From contig CACZQA010000151.1 in NCBI GenBank assembly GCA_902783175.1, positions 1-6,932 on the forward strand: 6,932 nucleotides of DNA, written 5' to 3'. The DNA comes from an uncultured Coriobacteriaceae bacterium. GTDB lineage: Bacteria; Actinomycetota; Coriobacteriia; Coriobacteriales; QAMH01. Below, piece after piece: positions 1 through 4,936 of this stretch (its first letter is position 1; every line of letters starts with the position of its first letter). A model generated the notes under the pieces. The model saw only the letters and a list, made by a program, of their open reading frames with translations, did not search any database and was not told where the DNA came from. The position numbers and the translations under genes were made by a program.

Positions 1-417
1 CAGGCCCGTGTGCAAGCGCCCCGTCTTCGTTAGCACGAAGTCGAGCGCAAGGCCGCAGACAATACCCGTGATGACTTTTACAAGCAGAATTCCGCCGATG
101 AGAGCAGGGGGAGCTGCCTCGGAGAGCATGATTGGAATCATCTCGTCGCTCGTCGAAGCAAAAACCGCGATGAGCGTTCCCAGAGTCACCACGCGCCCGG
201 CGTACAGCGTCGCCGCCGCACCGGAAAATCCGCACTGCGGGATGACGCCGAGCAACGCGCCAATGAGCGGGCCCACGCGCCCGCCCTTCGCGATGGCACG
301 CTCGAACTTTTTGCCCGCACCATGCTCGAGCCACTCCATGAAGAGGTACGTGACGAGCAGAAACGGAAACACCTTGAGCGTGTCGAGGCACGCGTCGAGT
401 AGTGCGTCAAGAAACAT
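1..417 (-). CDS. Putative 10-TM heavy-metal (manganese/arsenic-type) exporter, N-terminal part, runs off window
   Basis: The ATG at 417 opens a frame that stays open to base 1 (139 residues), so the C-terminal part lies outside the window. GGGGGAG lies about 4 nt upstream of the ATG. The protein is hydrophobic, with membrane segments near residues 14-30, 48-60, 76-98 and 105-128. The motifs PQCGF (60-64), LYAGR (71-75) and STSDE (88-92) match my memory of the family described as putative 10TM heavy-metal exporters (ArsP_2, often annotated putative manganese transporter). Such proteins sit in the inner membrane and are presumed to export a metal or metalloid; the substrate cannot be read from this fragment. 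It lies 116 nt downstream of mobA on the same strand, with a candidate promoter in the gap, so it may be transcribed independently. Family assignment is fairly sure; the substrate is not. Confidence 0.75.
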   Translation of the reverse strand, partial: MFLDALLDACLDTLKVFPFLLVTYLFMEWLEHGAGKKFERAIAKGGRVGPLIGALLGVIPQCGFSGAAATLYAGRVVTLGTLIAVFASTSDEMIPIMLSEAAPPALIGGILLVKVITGIVCGLALDFVLTKTGRLHTGL

Positions 418-469
418 GGGGCTCCCCCGAAAAGTTAGTTAATGAATTCGCAGGCAAGAATACCCGCGC

Positions 470-498
470 ATTTTAGGAGAAGCCGAATGCGTAATCGA
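470..498 (-). promoter_or_regulatory. Candidate sigma-70-type promoter for the metal exporter
   Basis: On the minus strand, TCGATT (493-498) and TAAAAT (470-475) are separated by exactly 17 nt. The -10 matches consensus at 5 of 6 positions and the -35 at about 3 of 6. It lies in the relatively AT-rich 116-nt gap after mobA, roughly 45-50 nt ahead of the exporter ATG. I saw no convincing metal-repressor operator or riboswitch here. The placement is sensible but the match was made by eye only. Confidence 0.3.
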
Positions 499-533
499 GC
501 TGTTGTTGTGAACGTCTGCGCAGATGAACGGGC

Positions 534-1220
534 TTAACCGCGTGAAGAGGGGGCCGGCGTCCCGCCGAACATTTCGCGCTCGTGGTAGCCGCCCTCGATA
601 ATCTTGCGCTCTGCAGAGGCGAGTTCCTCGGGCGTGTTCACGTTGATGAAGCAACCGCCGCGGGGTTCCGCTTTGGCGACCTTCTCGCTCGTGAAGTCGA
701 TGGTCTGCATCTTGTCGAACCAGCCCGTCGCCTTGATTTCGCCCGCCTCGGCGGCTTCATAGACGACCGGCAGACACGTCGTGCGGCGGTACACCCCATG
801 GAAGGGCTCGTATCCGAACTGCGTGCGCGGAACGGCGATGTCAGCGCCCGTCTCCATGAGCGCATCGAGCTCTGCTGCGATGAGGTTGCGCGAGGGGAAG
901 ATCATGTCGCAGGCGACGAGCGCGACATAGTCCTTGGACGCGGCGTTGATCGCGGTGTAGACGCCGCGGAGCGCGCCTCGCTTCTCATATGCGTCGGTGA
1001 CCAGGCGAATTTTTCCAAGATCGACCAGATCGCTGAGAAAATCGAGGTTCTGCGGCTCGTTCGTGGTGATGATGAACTCGTCGGCGAGCGGGAGGAGGCG
1101 ATTGATGCTGCGCCAGATCAGCGGTTCCCCGAGAAAGGGAATGGTTGCCTTGCTGCGGCCCATACGGCGCGACTCGCCGCCCGCCTGTACAACTATCGTC
1201 AGATTTCCGCTCTTGCTCAT
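534..1220 (-). CDS. mobA: MobA-like molybdenum cofactor guanylyltransferase
   Basis: This 228-residue cytoplasmic protein is of the NTP-transferase type. The MobA family transfers GMP from GTP to molybdopterin, making the guanine-dinucleotide cofactor used by DMSO-reductase-family enzymes. The N-terminal nucleotide-binding signature is clear: VVQAGGESRRMGRSK at 10-24 (family pattern LxGGxSxRMGxxK). RGALRGVYTAI (81-91) stands where GPLxGI is usual, VACDM (102-106) holds the metal-binding Asp, and FINVNTPEE (191-199) is the usual C-terminal signature. The ATG at 1220 is chosen because AGGAG lies 10 nt upstream and the family motif follows directly. An in-frame ATG at 1253 has no ribosome binding site and adds 11 unlike residues. 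It is separated from rsgA by a 252-nt repeat-bearing gap, so may have its own promoter. A related MocA-like cytidylyl specificity cannot be excluded. Confidence 0.85.
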   Translation of the reverse strand: MSKSGNLTIVVQAGGESRRMGRSKATIPFLGEPLIWRSINRLLPLADEFIITTNEPQNLDFLSDLVDLGKIRLVTDAYEKRGALRGVYTAINAASKDYVALVACDMIFPSRNLIAAELDALMETGADIAVPRTQFGYEPFHGVYRRTTCLPVVYEAAEAGEIKATGWFDKMQTIDFTSEKVAKAEPRGGCFINVNTPEELASAERKIIEGGYHEREMFGGTPAPSSRG

Positions 1221-1230
1221 GAGATTCGAA

Positions 1231-1235
1231 CTCCT
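1231..1235 (-). promoter_or_regulatory. Ribosome binding site deciding the mobA start
   Basis: AGGAG on the minus strand, 10 nt before the ATG at 1220. The alternative in-frame ATG at 1253 has no purine-rich stretch in front of it, so this site favours the shorter protein. Confidence 0.6.
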
Positions 1236-1338
1236 GCAACAATTTATTCGCATGCGAGGTACAAGATTCAGAATACCACGAGTTGCGAGAAGAGCGGGGG
1301 GATTGGAGGCTAGGGCGCGCGGGGGTCAGCAAGCGTAT

Positions 1339-1405
1339 GGGGTCGGTTCTCAGTGGTCCCGATAGTAGAAGGCGTCTGATATCAGAGCCATTGAGAACCG
1401 ACCCC
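1339..1405. repeat. REP-like inverted repeat between rsgA and mobA
   Basis: The arms 1339-1356 and 1388-1405 are 18 bp each and complementary at 17 of 18 positions; each carries the core GAGAACCGACCCC or its complement (right arm 1393-1405, left arm 1339-1351). The 31-nt spacer contains a perfect 12-bp palindrome, TCTGATATCAGA (1375-1386), so the whole could fold as a long stem with an inner hairpin. No T tract follows on either strand, so it does not look like a standard intrinsic terminator. The layout resembles paired REP elements (BIMEs) of other bacteria. The same core recurs at 3083-3167. Confidence 0.8.
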
Positions 1406-1440
1406 GTGGCGAACCGACCCCGTGGCGAGGACCCCGCAGC
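1395..1440. repeat. 16-bp tandem repeat adjoining the inverted repeat
   Basis: GAACCGACCCCGTGGC occurs twice without a gap or mismatch (1395-1410 and 1411-1426). A degenerate third copy, GAGGACCCCGCAGC, follows at 1427-1440. The first copy overlaps the right arm of the inverted repeat, so the tandem looks like local expansion of that repeat's end. From 1443 to 1455 there is also a small GC-rich dyad (GGCGCG-T-CGCGCC), 17 nt past the end of rsgA. With the inverted repeat, these structures fill most of the 252-nt gap between rsgA and mobA; no small gene was seen there. Confidence 0.8.
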
Positions 1441-1472
1441 GAGGCGCGTCGCGCCGTCGCCGGCAGCCGCCG

Positions 1473-2462
1473 TCATGAACGCCAGTCGGACTCTTTCAGG
1501 TAGTGCCAGGCAGCGAGCCTTGCCGCGGGGACTTCCTCGCGCACGGCGCAGCCCGGCTCGTCGTTGTGCGAGCAATCCCTGAACTTGCAGGCACCCGCCG
1601 CATTCGCGATATCCGGAAACGCCCGTTTCAGACTCGCGTCCATGTCCAGTATCTGCAGGGTTCTCAACCCCGGCGCGTCGATAATCAGCCCCGCCCCCGG
1701 AACCTCGAGCATCCGTCGCGCGACCGTCGTGTGGCGGCCCCGGTCATCGGATTCACGGACGCATCCGACATCGGCCGCCTCACTCCCCAGCAGCGCATTC
1801 ACCAGCGAAGATTTGCCGACACCGCTCTCACCCAACAGCAGGCTCGTCGTCCCCGGCACAATGAGCTCGCGCACCCGGCCCACCGAGTCTGAGTCGTGCT
1901 TCGATATCACCAACAACGGAATATCCGGAGCCACAGCGGCTATTTCGCCCATCGCCCCGTCAACGACCTCCCTCGAGACAAGATCGCTTTTCGTCAGCAC
2001 GAACACAGCCTTCGCGCCGCACCCCATGACGGCCGCCATCTGCCGAATCAACAGCCTCCGGTCGAGGCCGATGCCGGTGAGCGACTGACAGATAAAGACC
2101 GTGTCCACATTCGCGGCGAGCACTTGGCGTCTCAGCTGCTTTTCTCTTCCCACCCGCTTTACGCGGGCAAGCTCCGTCGTGCGGGGGAGCACCGCGTGGA
2201 TTATCGCCTTCTCGTGGCTGTCGGGGCGCTCCACCGCAACCCAGTCGCCCACCGCGACAATCGAATCGTTGCTCTTCTTGATGGATGCCGAAAGCTCGGC
2301 ACGCTCCTCGTCATACTCTGTGCGCACCAGGGGAAACCCGCGGTCGAGAGAGACCACACGCCCGAGGGCGCATCGCCGCCCCCGCTTCTCGAGTTTTCTG
2401 CCCACGCGACGAAACGCCGCCTTCACCTGCCCGGTTGCCCCCAGATGCTCGAACGGTATCAA
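1473..2462 (-). CDS. rsgA: RsgA, ribosome small subunit-dependent GTPase
   Basis: RsgA is a cytoplasmic GTPase that binds the 30S subunit late in its maturation and hydrolyses GTP as assembly factors leave. The 329 residues show the diagnostic circularly permuted G-motif order: G4 as LTKSDL (156-161), then the G1 P-loop GESGVGKSS (211-219), the switch-I-type GRHTTV (242-247), and G3 as DAPGL (262-266; DTPG in many homologues). A zinc-binding cluster follows, C292-x4-C297-x-H299-x5-C305. An OB-type N-terminal domain (about 30-100) precedes the GTPase part. The start is TTG at 2462, supported by AAGGAG 9 nt upstream; its first bases overlap the stop of the preceding gene (TTGA), which implies translational coupling. 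Length and motif set are normal, so it should be functional. Sharing a unit with potassium transport genes is unusual context. Confidence 0.95.
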   Translation of the reverse strand: MIPFEHLGATGQVKAAFRRVGRKLEKRGRRCALGRVVSLDRGFPLVRTEYDEERAELSASIKKSNDSIVAVGDWVAVERPDSHEKAIIHAVLPRTTELARVKRVGREKQLRRQVLAANVDTVFICQSLTGIGLDRRLLIRQMAAVMGCGAKAVFVLTKSDLVSREVVDGAMGEIAAVAPDIPLLVISKHDSDSVGRVRELIVPGTTSLLLGESGVGKSSLVNALLGSEAADVGCVRESDDRGRHTTVARRMLEVPGAGLIIDAPGLRTLQILDMDASLKRAFPDIANAAGACKFRDCSHNDEPGCAVREEVPAARLAAWHYLKESDWRS

Positions 2463-3223
2463 CTCTTCCCTCTCCTTCCGGAACGTGCCCTAAGCACGAC
2501 GAAAACGGCAACCAGAGCGAGGGCGACAGCGCAGAGCACGACGCCGGCGACAAGCCGCCCCAAATCGACTTCATGAGTCGTCGCGCCGCCCGCATCCACA
2601 AGGCTGACCTGCGACGCATGGACATCGAGGGCGCCCTGATGCGCGTCGCACGAGATGTAGTACGCGCCGGTGATGTCGAGGACTGTGCCGGTCGTCTTGT
2701 AGTCCCCGCAGTTCACGACATGTTCTGCCTGCTCGTCGGTCATGTACACGCCGATCGAATTGCCCCCGTTATCGCAGACGTTTACCCACTTGTAGCCGGC
2801 GCCTGCGTCGATGACCTCGCCGACCGCTTCCCCCGTGAAGCGAACCTCGGTCTTGTCGAGCGCCCGGTTGACAGATGCCAGCACGGCGATGCGCGTGTTG
2901 ACGACGACCTCGTCGTCCGAGTTCTTCGAGTTCGAGAGGTCATCGAGCGTGCTGAACCTGTCAGCGAGAGTTCCGATGTCGTCGTCGCTCGTATCGATGG
3001 TGATTGCATGCGCCGAGGCGGGAAGCAGGCACGATGCGAGCCCAAGCGCGCACAAAATGACGAGCAGCACTGCCATTGCGCTATGACCAGGGAGAACCGA
3101 CCCCGCATGACCCGCACGGCAGCGCCACGGCTGCTGATGTCCCGAATGACCAGGGAGAACCGACCCTGCAGCGTCGGCGCAATCAGCGGGCGCAACGCCC
3201 TCATGAGCTATCGAAGGGATCAT
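2459..3223 (-). CDS. Membrane-anchored OB-fold-like domain protein, partner of the adjacent TrkH
   Basis: I do not know a named family for this protein. Counting from the ATG at 3076 (205 aa), it has a hydrophobic segment at 1-24 ending in SAHA (signal-peptide-like, with a lipobox-like LASC at 13-16). A beta-rich domain follows at about 57-162, with VRFTGEAVGE (78-87), KWVNV (96-100), IGVYMT (108-113) and a C143-x2-H146-x6-H153 motif. A second membrane segment (about 173-195) and a basic tail complete it. The basic tail should stay inside, placing the domain outside the membrane. The domain is clearly homologous to the C-terminal part of the fused TrkH upstream. The start is uncertain. ATG 3223 overlaps the trkH stop (ATGA) with GGAGG 11 nt ahead, but adds 49 residues made largely of repeat DNA. 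ATG 3076 gives the neater signal peptide but has no ribosome binding site. I list the longer form (254 aa). The stop overlaps the rsgA start. Confidence 0.75.
   Translation of the reverse strand: MIPSIAHEGVAPADCADAAGSVLPGHSGHQQPWRCRAGHAGSVLPGHSAMAVLLVILCALGLASCLLPASAHAITIDTSDDDIGTLADRFSTLDDLSNSKNSDDEVVVNTRIAVLASVNRALDKTEVRFTGEAVGEVIDAGAGYKWVNVCDNGGNSIGVYMTDEQAEHVVNCGDYKTTGTVLDITGAYYISCDAHQGALDVHASQVSLVDAGGATTHEVDLGRLVAGVVLCAVALALVAVFVVLRARSGRRGKS
2472..2477 (-). promoter_or_regulatory. Ribosome binding site supporting the TTG start of rsgA
   Basis: AAGGAG on the minus strand, 9 nt before TTG at 2462, located inside the last codons of the upstream OB-domain gene. No in-frame ATG occurs until well inside the protein (residue 142), so this site together with the TTG is the only sensible start. 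Confidence 0.65.
3083..3167. repeat. Direct repeat pair, 63-bp period, between trkH and the OB gene
   Basis: Two 22-bp copies (3083-3104 and 3146-3167) begin ATGACCAGGGAGAACC and differ only in their last base. They lie exactly 63 bp apart, a multiple of three, so the minus-strand frame continuing into the OB gene reads GSVLPGHS twice without a stop. The core GAGAACCGACCC is shared with the inverted repeat at 1339-1405. The rest of the gap up to the trkH stop holds a small dyad, GGGCG-CAA-CGCCC (3188-3200). This repeat DNA sits at the 5' boundary of the OB gene and makes its start ambiguous. Confidence 0.8.
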
Positions 3224-4752
3224 TTCTTCTTCGTCCTCCAGCGCATGCGCTTGCTGGGGACCACAAACGCGAACAGCTCGACAATCATCGCGAAAATAGC
3301 GACGAACTCGAGACGTCCAAGCCACATCTCGAGCATGAACGTGACCTCGAGCACACGCGGCATGCCCGCCGACGCCACGCCCAAAGAAAGACCCGTGTTC
3401 GATGCCGCGCTCACAGAATCGAAAATCGCGGGCAGCGCATTGTAGCCGCACGCAACGCCCACAATGGCGCCCACCACGTACGTGACCACATAGAGCAGCA
3501 AGATGATCATCGACGAGGACACGAGCTCCGGGGTCACGAGCTTCTTGCCCTGCTGGTAGTAGAACGTGCGTGGACGCGCCCGGTCGGGGGCGAGCACCTC
3601 GCGAATCGTCTGCGCAATCGACCGTGCGACGATTCCGACGCGAAACGCCTTGATGCCACCGGACGCCGACGAGGACGACCCGCAAATAATCATCGACAAG
3701 ATGATCACGAACAAGGCACCCGACCCCATCCCGTATAGGATCTGCCCCGTGTACATCGTCGAAAAGCCGAGGTTGAACGCACCGGAAAGCGTCTCGAACA
3801 GCGTGCGCCTGAGCATCGCCCCAAGGTCCTCGAAATACGAGCCCTTGATCGCGAGAGCAATCAGCACGACGAGTGCTGTCACCCACACGACGAGCGTGCG
3901 CACCTCGATGTCCTTGAAGAAGTTCTTCGTTCTCCCCCGCCACAAATCGCCATAGAGCACGAAGTTGATGCAGCCCAGCATCGCGAGCACGAGCGCGATG
4001 ACCTCGAGCGGCCAGGAATGGTAGTACATCAGCCCCATCGAGTGTGTGCTCATGCCGCCCGTCGAAAACGCCGACGCCGTCACGATGAAACCGTTCACGA
4101 GCGCGCTTCTCACGCTGAAGCCGTTGAGAAACAGCGGAATCATGCAGGCGATCGTTCCCACGACGACGATGACGGCCGCAAGCCGCAGGATGAAGCGCGA
4201 CGTCTGTCTGATCTCGGGCATGACCTGCCCCGAGCGCGCTTCGGCGCGATACAGCGAGGCGGCTGCCGCCCCTGTGCCGAAGATGCCGAGCGCCAGCGCG
4301 ATGACGACGACGCCGATGCCGCCGATGAGGTGCATGATTGCGCGCCACAGCGCAAGGCTCAGGGCCATGTGGTCGGTATCGAGCGCGAGCGACATGCCCG
4401 TGGTCGTGAACGCCGAAACCGTGTCGAACATCGCGTCGAGGTAGTTCGCGTACTGCCCCGACATCGAAAGCGGCAGCGCACCGAACAGCGAGAGAATCAC
4501 CCAGCACAGGCCGGTGATGATCAGCGACTGGCGCCAGTCGAGCGAGCCGTGCTCGTAGCGAAACAGTATCAGCGCTGCTCCGACCGTGGCGGAGATGCCA
4601 ATCGACAGCAAAAAATCGACCGCGGTCTTGTACTCGCCCAGTGCGAGCGCGACCACGAAGCAAAACACCATGGCCACCGCGACGAGCATGATCAGAATGC
4701 CCAGGTAATGGGCGATGACCCTCCAGTCGTGTATGTGCAGGCGGTAGATCAC
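3220..4752 (-). CDS. trkH: TrkH-family potassium transporter, membrane subunit (second, complete copy)
   Basis: This 510-residue protein is of the SKT superfamily (TrkH/KtrB), the pore-forming inner-membrane subunit for K+ uptake, normally gated by a cytoplasmic TrkA/KtrA ring. Four pore loops are visible with their filter glycines: TTTG (116-119), STGG (230-233), NLG (327-329) and NTG (452-454). GGIG (144-147), the segment ending SGGIK (364-368) and the C-terminal LGRLEF (478-483) are also family-typical. Length is normal for TrkH and the C-terminus is basic. The start is GTG at 4752, 10 nt after the small membrane gene; only a weak AGGCGAG precedes it, so translation may depend on coupling. 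Its stop TGA overlaps a possible ATG of the OB gene. It is a diverged paralogue of the fused TrkH upstream, differing notably in pore loop 3. No TrkA-like gene is in view. Confidence 0.93.
   Translation of the reverse strand: MIYRLHIHDWRVIAHYLGILIMLVAVAMVFCFVVALALGEYKTAVDFLLSIGISATVGAALILFRYEHGSLDWRQSLIITGLCWVILSLFGALPLSMSGQYANYLDAMFDTVSAFTTTGMSLALDTDHMALSLALWRAIMHLIGGIGVVVIALALGIFGTGAAAASLYRAEARSGQVMPEIRQTSRFILRLAAVIVVVGTIACMIPLFLNGFSVRSALVNGFIVTASAFSTGGMSTHSMGLMYYHSWPLEVIALVLAMLGCINFVLYGDLWRGRTKNFFKDIEVRTLVVWVTALVVLIALAIKGSYFEDLGAMLRRTLFETLSGAFNLGFSTMYTGQILYGMGSGALFVIILSMIICGSSSSASGGIKAFRVGIVARSIAQTIREVLAPDRARPRTFYYQQGKKLVTPELVSSSMIILLLYVVTYVVGAIVGVACGYNALPAIFDSVSAASNTGLSLGVASAGMPRVLEVTFMLEMWLGRLEFVAIFAMIVELFAFVVPSKRMRWRTKKK
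3235..3239 (-). promoter_or_regulatory. Possible ribosome binding site for the upstream start of the OB gene
   Basis: GGAGG on the minus strand lies 11 nt before the ATG at 3223, inside the last codons of trkH. The spacing is rather long, but with the ATGA overlap it supports coupled translation from 3223. The competing ATG at 3076 is preceded by repeat DNA with no purine-rich site. Confidence 0.4.
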
Positions 4753-4762
4753 GTGCGCTCGC

Positions 4763-4900
4763 CTATAGCATCGCGAAGTGGATGCCCGCCGTCACGAGTG
4801 CGAGGAAGAGCAGAAACGCGACGACTGAGCCCAGAACGGACAACAGCCCGACAATGGGCCTGCGCTTCCCCGCAGCCTGCTGTGTGGTCTTCTGCCTCAA
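4763..4900 (-). CDS. Small single-pass membrane protein between the two TrkH genes
   Basis: This is a 45-residue frame starting at TTG 4900 and ending at TAG. AAAGGAG, the clearest ribosome binding site in the window, lies 4 nt upstream of the start. The first 14 residues are polar and basic (K4, K12, R13, R14), followed by one continuous hydrophobic stretch at about 15-38 and a short tail ending FAML. By the positive-inside rule the N-terminus would be cytoplasmic. It sits 36 nt after the fused trkH and 10 nt before the second trkH, as expected for a co-translated accessory subunit; small single-span subunits are known for other K+ pumps (KdpF), but I see no sequence link to them. I do not recognise the family. 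The competing ATG at 4917 in another frame has no ribosome binding site and gives a non-hydrophobic product. Confidence 0.6.
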   Translation of the reverse strand: MRQKTTQQAAGKRRPIVGLLSVLGSVVAFLLFLALVTAGIHFAML

Positions 4901-4904
4901 AGCT

Positions 4905-4911
4905 CTCCTTT
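4905..4911 (-). promoter_or_regulatory. Strong ribosome binding site for the 45-aa membrane protein
   Basis: AAAGGAG on the minus strand, 4 nt before TTG at 4900. It lies in a non-coding spacer rather than inside a gene, which supports a real start here. The second trkH, whose own site is poor, may benefit through coupling. Confidence 0.6.
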
Positions 4912-4936
4912 CGCATGCCAGTTATTGTAGCGCCAA

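Noticed and set aside
1248..1257. Palindrome TCGCATGCGA upstream of mobA as an operator
   Set aside because: Only 10 bp, no repeat of it elsewhere in the window and no well-placed promoter around it that I can support.
582..1313. Plus-strand frame of 243 codons opposite mobA
   Set aside because: Antisense to mobA, whose motifs are unmistakable; no family features in the plus-strand product.
1339..1440. CRISPR array
   Set aside because: Repeat units are 16-18 bp, directly adjacent or inverted, without regular unique spacers; no cas genes nearby.
1443..1455. GC-rich dyad after rsgA as an intrinsic terminator
   Set aside because: The stem is only 6 bp and no T tract follows on the minus strand; it could equally be part of the repeat-derived sequence.
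2285..3445. Long plus-strand frame of 386 codons
   Set aside because: It lies antisense to rsgA, the OB gene and trkH; composition is arginine-rich and lacks any recognisable domain, as expected for a shadow in GC-rich DNA.
2459..4663. A 734-codon minus-strand frame covering most of trkH and the OB gene as one protein
   Set aside because: Upstream of about 3223 the translation is arginine/histidine-rich with no membrane spans, and it overlaps the clear trkH frame. Only its C-terminal part is the real OB-domain protein.
4749..4917. Frame from ATG 4917 (55 codons) whose stop overlaps the GTG of the second trkH
   Set aside because: No ribosome binding site precedes the ATG and the product is not hydrophobic. 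The overlapping TTG frame has a strong site and a membrane span.
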